Assembly (NCBI GenBank): GCA_020137815.1
Contig: CM035360.1
Coordinates: forward strand, 4,075,058-4,139,057
Source: Hormiphora californensis
Taxonomy: Eukaryota; Ctenophora; Tentaculata; Cydippida; Pleurobrachiidae
Length of the DNA stretch: 64,000 nucleotides
Direction: 5' to 3'
The stretch's first letter is position 1, and each line of letters starts with the position of its first letter. The notes beneath the pieces were generated by a model. It was given only the letters and a program-made list of their open reading frames with translations, did not search any database and was not told the DNA's origin. A program made the position numbers and the translations under genes. Below, piece after piece: positions 1 to 11,784 of this stretch.

Positions 1-262
1 TCACTTTTCAAGCTGAAGTCGAACGCGCGCACGTTTTATCATGCGCGGCGCTATCTTTTTGATTTGCGCGTTCCAAATTTTAACACGATGCGCGTTTTCA
101 CTATCCGGATTTTCACCCTTGCGGAGGGCGACTTGTTCACGTGATTGAGTCACGTGGCGTGACGTAGCACTGTGTAAACCAATGAGCGCTGAGATGTGAC
201 ACACTCCGAGTGTGTTCTGATACTGCAGCTGCGTCTGTCAGTTCTGGAATTTTCGTTTTCTC
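1..262. repeat. Dispersed repeat fragment at window edge, no gene
   Basis: No convincing gene. A stretch around 35-90 (a gcgcggcg core followed by tttttgatttgcgcgtt) closely resembles 8590-8625, so this is probably the end of a dispersed repeat cut by the window edge. The short open frame on the minus strand has no recognisable domain. Confidence 0.4.
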
Positions 263-270
263 GTTCCATC

Positions 271-1619
271 GGCACTGTTAGGAATGGCCGACACTAACAA
301 TTTTTTGTTAGTGTTTTTTGTTAGTGACGTCACTAACAAAAAATTTGTTAGTGTTTTCACTAACAAAAAACACTAACAAAAAATTGTTAGTGTTTTCACT
401 AACAATTTTCACTAACAAAAATTTTGTTAGTGTTTCTAATTGGGGTGATGGTTATTGGCAGTGTGAGACGATACGGGTTATGGAACATGATTCGGTGAAG
501 CTTATTAGGATGGTTAGGCGATATGAGACACGATTCGGGGAAGGTTTTCTTCGTTTTTCAAGTAACGATACATGGAAAATGAAGATATTTGTGAGTAGAC
601 AAGGAATACACCAATTTCAAGAGAATAAAACTAAAAACACAAATCAAATAACTTGTCCACATTTAGTTGCTCTGTCCAACAATTGGAGTACAATACGAAC
701 AGATTACCCCACCATATGATCCTATCACCCTGCCACACGAACCAATTACCACACCATATGATCCGGTTATCAAACAGACCGATTACCACTGCACTTGAGG
801 TATCACGTATAGGCATGAGGTACACCGAATCGTGAGCAGTATCCCGTATCGGTTGATGTTGTAAGAGGTTCCGCTGCTAATGAGGCACACCGAATCGTGA
901 GCAGTATCCCGTATCGGGGCTCAGTGCTCACGATTCGGTGTACCTCATTAGCGGCAGAACCGCTTACAATGTGAACTGATACGACGGTATCCCAGTATAT
1001 CGCTCCTACTTGATAATGAGGAAGTGAACTTACAAGAGAGTTTACAGACCCATTGAACGGCTCTGCACACTCTTCCCCGACACCATACACAATCGGATGA
1101 ACGAACCTGCCACAAAATCCGCCAAACTGGCAATATCTCAAATGGAGAGCCTTTCAACAGAGCAACTAAATGTGGACAAGTTATTTGATTTGTGGTTTTA
1201 GTTTTATTCTCTTGAAATTGGTGTATTTCTTGTCTACTCACAAATATCTTCATTTTCCATGTATCGTTACTGGAAAAACGAAGAAAACCTTCCCCGAATC
1301 GTGTCTCATGTCGCCTAACCATCCTAATAAGCTTCACCGAATCATGTTCCATAACCCGCATCGTCTCACACTGCCAATAAGGCGTCCCTGAATCGTATCT
1401 CATAACCATATATCACCCCAATTAGAAACACTAACAAAATTTTTGTTAGTGAAAATTGTTAGTGAAAACACTAACAAAATTTTTGTTAGTGAAAACACTA
1501 ACAATTTTTTTGTTAGTGTTTTTTGTTAGTGAAAACACTAACAAATTTTTTGTTAGTGACGTCACTAACAAAAAACACTAACAAAAAAATTGTTAGTGTC
1601 GGCCATTCCTAACAGTGCC
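271..1619. mobile_element. Foldback DNA transposon (non-autonomous) with 8-bp target duplication
   Basis: The two ends are inverted copies of each other: GGCACTGTTAGGAATGGCC on the left and its complement on the right, with arms of about 400 bases (271-675 and 1155-1619). The 8-mer GTTCCATC lies immediately outside both ends (263-270 and 1620-1627), a perfect target-site duplication of the size made by hAT-type or P-type transposases. Each terminal 150 bases is packed with CACTAACA/TGTTAGTG units in both orientations, like subterminal transposase-binding repeats. Both arms can be read as a related open frame (318-719 plus, 948-1409 minus) because they are inverted copies; I do not regard either as a gene. 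No transposase is present, so mobilisation would need one in trans. Confidence 0.85.
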
Positions 1620-1627
1620 GTTCCATC

Positions 1628-3400
1628 TCTCTGTATCTGATTGAGGGGTGACATTATTTATGATTATCATATCACCATGGTTGCGAACAGGGCATCATCA
1701 GCTTTAGCTTTGTATCGAAGTTTGTTATAAATCATATCGATATAATTGCAATTTCCCGCCCATTTTATAGATCAGAGTTCAGACGATCTTTGAAGTTTGA
1801 CTAATTTGCTGATCCCTTAACTCCCGATTCCTTGGGCTTGATATTTATTCCCCCCCCATTTATGAGATTTGATAGTGACGATGTTTCTATTTTGAGTAGG
1901 TTCAAAAATGGTGTCAGAAACATTGATTAACTGTGTCCCAACTGTGGAAAGAGGACGGAACTCAGCATGGACAGCCATTTTCTCAACATGACAAGGAATT
2001 GGCACATGGTATGTAATGTTGTGGCAATTCCATAGTTTCAGTATTTTGTCAGGTGTTGTCATTCAGGTTGTATTTTTGATTTTTGTGATCTGTGAGAGTA
2101 GAAAACGCATATCCATTGATTTTATTTCTCCAGGTACGTCCTACATGAACAAGCTTAATTCACGGGAATGAGTATCACGAATTCGATGGAACCCCGATGG
2201 AATCTCCAAAGAAAGGTAGAAATCTAACCGTTCTGTTCCGAGTGTTCCAAATCGAACTTGACTTTCATATTTGTCACAGTCCAGCACCAGAAATAACCAT
2301 ACGAACAATAATTATTGTACTCATTTGTTTTCTCTATTTCTATTCCATCAGGTAACGGTTTAGTAACGTTTGGCTGATGTGGTCGACATAGAGGGTCATT
2401 CTACAAAGTACCAAGCTGGATCAAGTTTAGAACAAGTTTAAAATATTAAATTGATGTGTTTTTACGGAACAATTTTTATTTGAATTGATATAGGTACCTC
2501 TTAGTATACCCGAAATCAACGCAAGTGAGAATGATTTCTGGTTATTTTTTATTTATCATTCACCGTGTGTCTAATAGGAAAATAGAATAATTATAATGCA
2601 GTTGGACGTAGCCGTATGATTCAGAAACAATATTTAGTTTTTTTGAGTGTTTTTGAGTGTTTTCAATGGGACCAAGATTTATATGTGAGTGCTAGCTACG
2701 GAAAGTGTGACACTTCTGATTGTTTCTATTTCAAATCCCCTATGACTTGTTTGGTGGGGAAATATAAATACGCCGCCTTTTCCTTGGGCCTATTTAAAAC
2801 AGCCCAATCATTATTTCCCACTGGACCGTGTTAATATAAAGATTTATCACAAGCCAAACTGTCCTGTCTCCTGCAGGATCAGAAAACTGGACATTATGAG
2901 CAGTGCATGGGAGCTGGTTAACTTTGACATAACATATTTCGAGCATAACTACTTACTAAGCGCTGCCATGATATATTATGTATATATGTATATCACTATA
3001 TATGATGTCGACTGTCGGAATATGTTGCTGTTATAGTGCTTTACTTTTCAAATATAGTCAGATTTTAAACAACTGTCTAGTTGCGGTAATATAGTTGCGG
3101 TGTTCAATAGGCTAGTGTTCAATATGCTAGTGTCCAATATGGTATTGGTAGTGTTCAATATATGATGTAATGTACAAGTTTCCTGTTTTCTTGGTGTATT
3201 CAGCACCTTGGCCTAGAAATTCGTCGTGTAGTTGTACTATTTTAGTCTACCCCATACTGAAAACTAACAATATGAAGGATCGGGTTTATTTCAATCATAT
3301 CAACAACTATAAGATCTGATCAGATCTACTTCTATGGGACCAGTTACAAAATTTGAAACTGATGTCAGTTTCAATTTTGCAACTGGAGCGTATGACATCT
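1628..3400. other. Non-coding stretch, nothing supported
   Basis: About 1.8 kb of moderately AT-rich sequence with no exon I can support on either strand. It contains short repeats of 'gtgttcaatatgctagtg' type near 3100-3165 and one small hairpin (listed separately). Confidence 0.4.
3339..3386. repeat. 48-bp hairpin, possible minimal MITE
   Basis: CCAGTTACAAAATTTGAAAC reads back as its complement GTTTCAATTTTGCAACTGG around a short centre, with two mismatches in 23-base arms. No target duplication is visible. Confidence 0.55.
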
Positions 3401-3540
3401 TTCTGACGGCGCCGACCCAATCTTAGCCTGACAGTGTCAGTCTAGCATGTGCAGTTGCATTACGCCTGACGGTGTACTTGTGGCGAGACATGTGACTTGG
3501 GAGAGGACATGTTCCCAGTCTGTCGACTCCCACACCGGGC

Positions 3541-3558
3541 TCTCTCTCTCTCCCTCTC

Positions 3559-3594
<36 letters not shown>

Positions 3595-3598
3595 CCTC

Positions 3599-3671
<73 letters not shown>
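3541..3671. repeat. (TC)n microsatellite
   Basis: About 130 bases of almost uninterrupted TC dinucleotide repeats. The Ser/Leu and Arg/Glu open frames across it are artefacts of the repeat. Confidence 0.95.
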
Positions 3672-3672
<1 letters not shown>

Positions 3673-4050
3673 GGCGGCTACCGGCTACGCACCTACTCAC
3701 AGGGTGAATTTCCCCATGAAAAACTGAAAAATGTCGAGACCACAACATGCGGGTTAGAAGACAAGACAAAGCATGGGCGGGGCATTCAGTAAGTCCCTAA
3801 TCAGAAATCATTCAACAAGCTGGGCCTCAGTATGTACGAAATTAGATACCATCAACTGCAACCCCTTAGAATTAGAAAAACTATATCGTTCTATACAAGA
3901 TGGCATAACTTCACCCCACCGAAACCACCCTATAAGTATAAAGGGCGGCATCACATCATCTTACAGTTATAACTAGTTACACCATCTTTGGCTTGGTATC
4001 CTTGGGCCGAAGCAGCTTGGCAATATACCAAGTCCAACCACACCGGGGCG
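3672..4050. other. Non-coding stretch, nothing supported
   Basis: No gene, RNA or clear repeat boundary seen between the microsatellite and the first TCTGGCGCC MITE. Confidence 0.35.
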
Positions 4051-4121
4051 CTGTCTCAGTCTGGCGCCGCGACCCATCTGAGCACACTGTCTATCAAATG
4101 GGGTATGGCGCCGCCATACAG
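4051..4121. mobile_element. TCTGGCGCC-family MITE, copy 1
   Basis: A 71-bp element starting CTGTCT and ending GGCGCCGCCATACAG, with a body shared with the copies at 4149, 5318, 6801, 6829 and 30422. The flanks CCGGGGCG and CCGGGGCA (4043-4050, 4122-4129) match at 7 of 8 positions, as expected for an aged 8-bp target duplication. Confidence 0.75.
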
Positions 4122-4148
4122 CCGGGGCAGGGAACGGGAGCCTCATGG

Positions 4149-4210
4149 CTGTCTGGCGCCGCGACCCCATCTGAGCGCAGAATCAAATGGCGAATGGCGC
4201 CGCCATACAG
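4149..4210. mobile_element. TCTGGCGCC-family MITE, copy 2
   Basis: A 62-bp copy running from CTGTCTGGCGCCGCGACC to GGCGCCGCCATACAG. Flanks (cctcatgg and ctcactgg) are only roughly similar, so the target duplication has decayed. Confidence 0.7.
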
Positions 4211-4259
4211 CTCACTGGCTAGTGCTTCACACTAGCCAGCGTCCTCGCAGAAGAAGAAG

Positions 4260-5275
4260 GTAGCACTTAGCAGACATGTAGCAGAGGCAGCTAGCTGAGG
4301 CACTGGCAGCAATGAGGTAATGCGGTATAGCTCTCTTTTAGTGTTACCTCTCTACTGTTCCTCGTCTGTCAGCTTACGTAAGCGAGCTGACATATACACG
4401 TGCTATATAAGTTCGAGGCGCTTAAAGTGCCGAACAGACAGACTGCGTAGCATGCCAAGTTTATCTCATCGCTACGTGCTATACGAGTGACCTGGGGTAT
4501 ATCTCTGCTATCTCTTTACTACTAATAGATGTAGTAGAGAGGTTTACCTGATTGTTACGTGCTATTATACAAGTGACCTGAGGTATATCTCTGCTATCTC
4601 TCTACTATAGTAGATATAACCGACAGGTTTCCCTCTTGGTGACATAGACACCTGGTGTGCGGGGGTCGCGCCAGGTGTCTATGTTACCAAGTTTACCTCA
4701 TTGCCACGTGCTATACAAGTGACGGTCACTTATTATTAGTACTAGTAGAACTAGAGAGATAGTTGGCAACATTGCTGCCTGAGAGTGAGTGAGATCCGCC
4801 GAGATCGATCTCACATAGCGAGAATAGGTTGCAATGGAGCCAAGAGAGATAGTTGGATCCATTGCAACCTATTCTCGCTCCGCGAATAATGTATGTGAGA
4901 TCGAATAATGTATGTGAGATCGATCTCGGTCGCTGCGCGACCTCGATCTCACTCAGGTATCAATGTGACCAAGAGAGATAGCAGTGCTATCTCTCTAGTT
5001 CTACTACTAGTAGTAGTACTAGTAGATGTAGTAGAGAGTTTTACATCATTTCAATACAATGCTATAGCACTAGCAGTGCAGCTGCAGCTGCGGCTACCTC
5101 TCTACTAGTGTAGCAGAGAGGTAATGGCAGCCTAGAGGTCTGAGGTCTGAGCTGAGGCGTGTGTTCACTACACTGTTAGTACACTTAGCAGTTAGCTTCA
5201 CTGCTCCTCTACTGCTACATTGTTCAACTACTAAACCTCTCTGCTTCCCCTCTGCCTCATGTAGCAGAGTACCAA
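4260..5275. repeat. Complex block of tandem and inverted repeats
   Basis: About 1 kb with dense short palindromes. A unit containing 'acgtgctatacaagtgacctg' and 'gtatatctctgctatctct' recurs near 4470, 4555 and 4705. Strong hairpins include 4639-4690 (a gacatagacacctgg stem) and 4826-4880 (a gttgcaatgga/tccattgcaac stem). ACTAGTAG-type palindromes recur at 4735-4750 and 5000-5030. No gene is supported; it may be a decayed foldback element. Confidence 0.6.
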
Positions 5276-5317
5276 CATGAATATTTGTCAGTTTGTAGAA
5301 CTGGGCCCGGCCATATC

Positions 5318-5384
5318 ATGTCTGGCGCCGCGACCCATCTGAGCGCACTGTCGAATCAAATTGGGGTCTGGCGCCGCCAGACAG
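5318..5384. mobile_element. TCTGGCGCC-family MITE, copy 3, perfect 8-bp target duplication
   Basis: A 67-bp element with TGTCTGGCGCCGC at the left and GGCGCCGCCAGACAG at the right. GCCATATC is repeated exactly at 5310-5317 and 5385-5392, which fits a recent hAT-like insertion. Confidence 0.85.
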
Positions 5385-5429
5385 GCCATATCTATCGATC
5401 ACAAATCATGAGATCTGCCTCACATCTCT

Positions 5430-5577
5430 CCCTCCCTCCCTTCTCTCCCCCTCTCTGAGAGGGCCCCTCTCTCTCTCTCCTCTCTCCTCTCTCTCATCTC
5501 TCTCTCTCTCGTCCTCTCTCTCTCTCTCTCACTCTCATCTCCTCACTCTCTCTCTCTCTCTCCTCGTCCTCTCTCTC

Positions 5578-5618
<41 letters not shown>

Positions 5619-5619
5619 C

Positions 5620-5651
<32 letters not shown>

Positions 5652-5655
5652 GCTC

Positions 5656-5707
<52 letters not shown>

Positions 5708-5790
5708 GCATGCACACACACACACTCTCTCTCTATCTCTCTCTATCTCCCTCTATCTCTCTCTTTCTCTCTATATCTATCTATCTCTCT
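5430..5790. repeat. (TC)n-rich microsatellite
   Basis: Interrupted TC repeats about 350 bases long with a short ACAC tract near 5710. Open frames here are repeat artefacts. Confidence 0.9.
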
Positions 5791-6800
5791 ATCTCTGTTT
5801 CTATATCGATATAGAGAGATCTCTCTATATCTTTATCTCCCCCTCTCCCTATTCCCGGCCCTAATTTCTCTCCCCCTCTGATTTTCTACTACTGTAAGTG
5901 TATAACGTACTGAGTAACTTACTCTACAGAGACAGGTAAACAGACAGCCGACAGGAAAACAGAACGGGGGAACTCAGAAAGATATAAACATAGGAAACAA
6001 AACTGTATCAATGGACACTGGATAGTTTCAGTAATGGATATTCAAGAAGACAGACATAGTCCATGACAAACATCAACCATTGTTTTATATAGGCCGCACA
6101 GAAACTGATAGATAATATCTATTAGATACACTGAAAACATACATATACAGACATTTAGTTTCATGAACACCGAGGGGTCATTCAAATAGGACGTCCAGAG
6201 GTAGGGAGGGGGATGTAGCCAATATTTAGTATATCTCTGGACTTGGACAGGGGGGAGGGGATTAATGCAGTTCGGACTGTCCTAGATTTTTGAAGAAAAA
6301 TTATACTGATTTGTAGACATTATGGGGACGAAATTCGGAAATCGAAACGGGAGTGGGGTCTGGGAAATTCGGACTGGCTTGGACAGAGGGGAGGGACCAA
6401 AACTCATGGACGTCCTTTTTGAATGGCCCTCAAAGAAAATACGGATGTACAAAAGGAAATTTAATATTTTTAGCAAACAAAAATAAACATATTTTCAAGA
6501 TTTAAATCACAATTTTTTTCAATACCACTATAAAGTATTAACCGCTCACACCTTCAAACACAATAACACTGAGCTGCATAGAAATCCAAACTACCCAATG
6601 CTAATGGGAGACTGACTTGAACATACACTGGCCCAGCCCTAACATAAAAAATAACTCTCAAACTGGACTGTGAAGTTTGTTATCACGAATAGCCAGTAAA
6701 CAAGATCATTTGCATTATGCATGTTTTATAAAATAACGCTTATTTCCCTGCCGTGTAAAGCGCCTAGATACCGTTCCCAGGAACGATATCCAGGCACACC
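5791..6800. other. Non-coding stretch, nothing supported
   Basis: No exon, RNA gene or clear repeat seen. 6185-6300 and 6330-6425 share an 'aaaatggacgtcc...' style theme about inserts after 'attcaaa', but this is too weak to call. Confidence 0.35.
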
Positions 6801-6934
6801 CTGTCTGGCGCCGCGACCCCATCTAGACATGTCTGGCGCCGCGACCCATCTGAGAATCAAATGGGGGTATGGCGCCGCCATACAGATCTAGGCGCACTGT
6901 TGAGAATCAAATGGGGTATTAGTAATATATACAG
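6801..6934. mobile_element. TCTGGCGCC-family MITE carrying a second copy inside it
   Basis: The outer element begins CTGTCTGGCGCCGCGACC and ends near TATACAG. It is flanked by exact GGCACACC repeats (6793-6800 and 6935-6942). A second copy of the same family (6829-6885) is inserted within it, flanked by ATCTAGAC and ATCTAGGC (7 of 8). The outer right half continues at 6894 with gcgcactgttgagaatcaaatgggg, the expected family sequence. Confidence 0.85.
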
Positions 6935-7305
6935 GGCACACCATAATATTAATGCACTCCACACATTTCATGAAACGGTACCAATGAAGTGGTTTATGAA
7001 GGAACAGTTGCTTAGAAGGTAGCATTAAATTGTCTCTCTACCGATTTGCTATGCCTCTTTGCAAAGCATTCACCCGGGCAAGAAAAAAAATGTCTTAAAT
7101 CACAGAATGAATCGCCGAAGTAATATCATCCCTCAATCTCATCACCCAGGCGGGATTCAATTCCGTGCATCACACATCTCATGACTCACAAGAAGTTTAG
7201 AACGGGGTATATAAAAGTTTGTACACACGAAGACAATATCAAAACAAAAGTCCTTCAGACGCTTCATCCCACACACCCGCCAGGTAGGTCTCTAACCAGG
7301 TAGAA

Positions 7306-7484
7306 TTAAAGGAACCTGTAGCAGTAGAGTTCATCATCACACATGGTAGATCCCCCGCGTACGCAGTAGGTACTTCCTTCCGGGATTGTCAATTCTGATA
7401 TTGAGTCGCTTGACACTGAACAATTCAAGTCTGATACAGTACTATTCATCTTGTACCACTGTACGCTCTCAGGGTTTCCTATAC
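7306..7484 (-). CDS. Possible terminal exon of a secreted cysteine-containing protein
   Basis: On the minus strand a CAG acceptor at 7485-7487, preceded by a pyrimidine-containing tract, opens a 58-codon frame ending in TAA at 7306. The peptide has four cysteines and reads like an extracellular domain end (ESVQWYKMNSTVSDLNCSVS, then YCVRGGSTMCDDELYC). The frame has balanced composition, unlike the surrounding repeats. No upstream exon was found, so the parent gene is unknown; it could also be a chance frame. Confidence 0.3.
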
Positions 7485-7683
7485 CTGATAAGAAAATGAT
7501 AGGGGTTAGAATTTCGGTTTCCAAATTAACAGAACAATCGATTTTGAAGAAAAATGAGCCCGCGGTCCGGCTCCCTTTATTGTACTAACTACTAACCTAT
7601 TATTAGATCTATGTAGATACCGAGTGAGTTGCATAAAATACTGGTTCTGGGTCATGTCTAGGAATAATGAATATTATTAATTT

Positions 7684-7726
7684 ATAGAGAGAGAGAGAGA
7701 GAGAGAAGAGAGAAAAGAGAGACTAG

Positions 7727-7817
<91 letters not shown>
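7684..7817. repeat. (GA)n followed by (GT)n microsatellite
   Basis: An interrupted GA tract runs into an uninterrupted GA tract and then about 32 bases of GT. Confidence 0.95.
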
Positions 7818-7819
<2 letters not shown>

Positions 7820-7941
7820 ATCTACATATATAGTCGCTGTCAGAGCATAAACATTGACCGAACTGTGAAGCAGGAAGTGTGAAATTTAAAATCCGACCGA
7901 CTAGACTGAGAGCTGATGGGCGCAGAATAGCGAGGGATATT

Positions 7942-8200
7942 ACAGGGTGGTTCAGAAACATGGAGCCACTTGGAGATAAGAATTTGAAAATTAAAATCAT
8001 CTCTCTCTCTCTCTCTCTCTATTGTAAGGATCTAAATTTCAACGTGTTACCCTGTCAGTTGACAGGAAAGAGTGACTCCCTGTCGATCGCAATCTTCAGG
8101 GGACAATTTTTCTAGTCAAGAGACTGTGAAAATACGTGTTTAATTACACTGTACATCGGAGAGCGAACTGTATTGACTCCATGTTTCTGAACCACCCTGT
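7942..8200. repeat. Inverted repeat pair (24-bp arms)
   Basis: acagggtggttcagaaacat at 7942 is repeated inverted at 8177-8200 (ctccatgtttctgaaccacc...). The spacing (about 210 bases) and short arms fit a small DNA element, but I cannot see a target duplication. Confidence 0.55.
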
Positions 8201-8519
8201 ATTCAATACTACAAAAATCAACATTTCATTGTCATGAGAGGCAGGTCGCCCGTCGCAGGAGGATGGTAACAATGAAGTATTCAAAATGCGAATAATGCCA
8301 GGGAAACAAGGTGAAACAACAATATAGAGGTGCCCGTACAATGTGTATGACGATAAGGAAGAATTCAGCGGACACAGTGTCAGACGACTGACGACTCACA
8401 GAAGAACAAAGAAAGAAGACAAGACTGAGAAAAGACTTACACACGTATTCTGCTGACTCGCGCGCGACATCACCTGTAATGAAAGCACAACCGCGCAGCA
8501 TTCAGCAGTTTCACCCCTC

Positions 8520-8750
8520 AAAAGTTGGTTCCATTTGGTTCCAACGCGCAGCCGCTAGGTCCCCTCGAAAATTTGGGGGGGGGGGGGGGGTGCGCGGCGT
8601 CATTTTTTGATTTGCGCGTTGGAGCGCGCTGCGCGTTTTGGAGATTCTGCAGAATGTCGATTTCGAAATTCCAAGCTTTCCAGATTTTTTTAAAAAGTGT
8701 GCATTCAACTCTTGTTGCGCTTCGGGGAACCAAGAGAAGGGTTGTCACTT
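8520..8750. repeat. GC-rich dispersed repeat with G14 tract
   Basis: Contains a run of about 14 G and a segment (8590-8625) similar to the window start. The small open frames across it are Pro/Gly-rich artefacts of the G tract. Confidence 0.45.
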
Positions 8751-8861
8751 GTCCCAGTCAGTGTGGAAGATGTAGACTTTCGAGACAAGTGAGCAGAGAG
8801 AGGGAGTATGAGAGTATGACGGTGTGTGGGTAATTTATTATAATTTAATCTTGGAATCTAC

Positions 8862-10659
8862 TTTGATGAAACTAACCATAGCTGCGAAACTGCCACTGTG
8901 AAGATTGTCAATGACATCCTCATGCAGATAGACAAAAAGTCCCAGGTTATCTTAGTCTTGTTGGACCTATCCGCCGCCTTCGACACGATTTCTCACTCCA
9001 AACTATTACATCGACTTGAGACTGAATATCGAATGGGAGGCCGGGTTCTCAAGTGGATAAAGTCCTACCTATCTGGACGATCTGCCAAGGTTAAGATAGG
9101 AACTATTGAGTCCAGTCCCAATCAGATTGAGATTGGCGTTCCCCAAGGGTCCATACTGGGACCACTTCTGTTTATCTTGTACACGAAGGATTTAGAAAAG
9201 ATTGCTGCTCTATATGGTCTCAGCCTCCACATGTACGCTGATGACTCTCAGCTTTACATCTCCTTTCAACCAGACTCCATCGCTGATGTCATTGATAGGT
9301 TACAGAAATGTGTGGCACATATAAGGGTGTGGATGGCACACAATATGTTGAAACTAAATCCTGACAAAACAGAAGTGCTCATCTTGAAGAGTAAATGGAG
9401 CAAAGCAGCAGAAACTGAGACTATTCAAATTGATCCAGAAGAGGAGGAAACGACGGTCGCTCCATCTGCAAGAAACTTGGGCGTGATATTCGACAGTACC
9501 CTATCCATGTCCGATCACGTTACTAAAGTTGTTCAAGCATGTAACTTTCAACTTGTGCAAATGTGGAGGATTGCTGGGAAACTCAACAAGATGCAGAAAA
9601 CGAAGCTGGTGACAACTCTCATCCATAGTCGTATAGATTACTGCAATTCCCTGTTTTCTTCTATGAAAGATAGTGATCTAAAGAGACTCCAAAAGATCCA
9701 AAACGCTGCGACACGATTTATATATGGCAAGAGAGGCAGACGCGGTGTGACAAAACTGAGAATGAAATCACATTTCTTACCTGTAAGACAAAGAATAGAG
9801 TATAAAATTTGCTTACTGGTATATAAAACCATCCATGGAAAATCACCCCCCTACATGGCTGAAATGTTAATGAAGCGACCTCAGAAAGTTCAGTCACTCA
9901 GGATTGATAACGATGATACAACCCTCAAGGAAATACGGAGAAGTGAGTTTCACTACGAAAGCACCAAAGGGGCGTTCAGTGTTGCAGCTCCAAAAATGTG
10001 GAATGAATTACCACGAGGGATTCGTGACTCCAAATCCCTATCATCATTCAAAACAGCACTGAAGACACACCTCTTCTATAAAGCATACGGACAGTAACTG
10101 CATTGTAATATCTGTACTGGGTCCTTTTACTCCAACATTATTTCCCATCGGTTTTTCCGGGTCCTTTCACTTCAGCCTACTTCCCATCAGTTCCAGCATG
10201 AGTCCTGGGTCCTTTCCCCCCCCCCTTTGCGACAACATTCCTGGGTTCCTTTACTCCAACCTAAATTCACATCGGTTTTTGGGTCCCTTTACTTCACTGC
10301 TTAATCCATATCAGAAACAGTGTTATAATGATGACTTGTCTAACTGTGTTTTCTCATTACTATTGTTATTCGTGTGGCACCCAATCATTAATCAATGTGT
10401 AAGAAAACCAACTGTTATTATATAATGTATTGATTGACTTGATGATTCGGACAGTACCTAATGTACTTACATATTTCTCGTTACCTAATTGCTATACTCC
10501 GCTTAAGGTAACTAGTAATATTATTATTACCGGGCCTGGTTATATGTTAGTGCAAACTGCATTGTGCATATCGAGGCTCGTATAGTGTATGAGCGGACGT
10601 TGATTTTATTGACATTATAAATTCTGTTTTAATCTTGAATCTTGAATCTTGAATCTTGA
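8862..10659 (+). mobile_element. 5'-truncated CR1-like LINE (reverse transcriptase and 3' tail)
   Basis: The frame open from about 8862 to 10097 encodes the C-terminal two thirds of a non-LTR reverse transcriptase. Visible motifs are LSAAFDTI, GVPQGSILGPLLF and the catalytic YADD (in MYADDSQLY), followed by the usual C-terminal thumb region ending WNELPRGIRDSKS...KTHLF. The frame is intact from the point of truncation, but the endonuclease and ORF1 are absent, so this is a dead-on-arrival copy. The 3' UTR ends in about four TTGAATC heptamers (10632-10659), the kind of short 3' repeat tail used by CR1/L2-type LINEs. A second LINE fragment starts directly after this tail. Confidence 0.9.
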
Positions 10660-11256
10660 CTGTCAATGGAAAGCCATGTGTCACAAGTGGTCAGACGCTG
10701 CTCTATGTATCTTCATAACATGTGGCGTATAACTGGAAAGCTAGATAAAGACTCCAAAGTGAGACTTGTTAACGTCTTCATACACTCCATCCTGGACTTT
10801 GGGAACTCTCTGCTTTATGGTATCAAGACATCACAAATACAGAGGCTACAGAAACTTCAAAATGCTGCAGTGAGGTTTGTTCGGGGCACGAGGGAACGCC
10901 GAGGGATCACTGTACTCAGAAAAGAGTTACACTTCTTACCAGTCAATATGAGAATCTGCTACAAAATATGCTTCCTCATGTTTAATGTGATCAATCACAG
11001 AGCTCCGGAATACCTAATGGAAATGGTGACTAAAAGATCGGCAAAACCACAAGGGCTAAGAGCAGACAACGATCACACATTACTCGAGAAAAGAACCCAC
11101 TCTGTGAGGTACAAAATTAGTGAAAGAAGACTCTCGATTGCTGGACCCCAGCTGTGGAATGAACTACCAAGACAATTAAGGGAGGAAACTTCAGAAGACC
11201 GCTTCAAGGTGCTCCTCAAGACTCATCTTTTCCAGAGGGCTTATAATGGAGAGTGA
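10660..11256 (+). mobile_element. LINE fragment encoding the C-terminal end of a related reverse transcriptase
   Basis: A 196-codon open frame similar to the C-terminal third of the neighbouring LINE: IQRLQKLQNAAVRFVRG, RELHFLPVN-like and WNELPRQLREETSEDRFKVL match the corresponding positions. It lacks the YADD core and is therefore 5'-truncated. It begins within a few bases of the preceding element's TTGAATC tail, suggesting insertion at or recombination with that tail. Confidence 0.85.
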
Positions 11257-11649
11257 TTATAGTCTGTTGTAGTAAGAGTTTGTCGGTGTGTGTAATGTTT
11301 GCAGAAGACAATTTAGTAAAGGAATCCCAGCTTGTTGTATGTGTGTGTAGGGAGTTTTTCTGTTGTTAGTTTGGAGTTGATGTGTGAGTCAGTATCGTAC
11401 TGGTCTAAGGGTTTTCGAGTTGTTCCCGGAGTTGATGTGTGAGGAGTTGTACTATTGTGATAAAAGGAATTCGTTGAATTTTTAGAGTTAGTAGGGACTA
11501 AGGAGTAGGGAGTCAGGAGATATAGAGGAGGTTGTTTGTATGTCTGGTGGTCAGTTGAATACTTTCCGTATTGTTCTAGAAAGTGGAGACTTGGAGACTC
11601 GAGTTGATTGATTGGTTTCTTTTTATGTGACGGATCCCCAGAACTCGGT
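11257..11649. other. Probable LINE 3' UTR or unique DNA
   Basis: No gene seen. It follows a LINE coding fragment and leads into an A-rich tract, so it may be that element's 3' UTR. Confidence 0.35.
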
Positions 11650-11749
11650 AAAAAAAGAGCCTGGGCTAAAAAATCAAAAAATCAAAAAAAAAAGAAAAAA
11701 AAAAAGAAAAAAAAAAAAAGAAAGAAAAAAGAAAAAAAAAGAAGAGGCA

Positions 11750-11783
<34 letters not shown>
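11650..11783. repeat. A-rich low-complexity tract
   Basis: About 130 bases of poly-A with scattered G. Lys-rich and Phe-rich frames across it are artefacts. Confidence 0.9.

Positions 11784-11784
<1 letters not shown>

Noticed and set aside
318-1409. Two related open frames (318-719 plus, 948-1409 minus) as a small gene
   Set aside because: They are mirror copies from the inverted arms of a transposon and have no domain.
2616-2834. 72-residue plus-strand frame as a small gene
   Set aside because: No splice partners, no signal peptide or domain, and average codon content.
3437-3769. Arg/Glu and Ser/Leu repeat proteins across TC/GA tracts (also near 5535, 7677, 31073, 37522, 47165)
   Set aside because: They are translations of microsatellites in all frames, with no start context or domain.
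8232-8501. 89-residue hydrophobic minus-strand frame as a membrane protein
   Set aside because: It overlaps an inverted repeat and has no exon-like boundaries.
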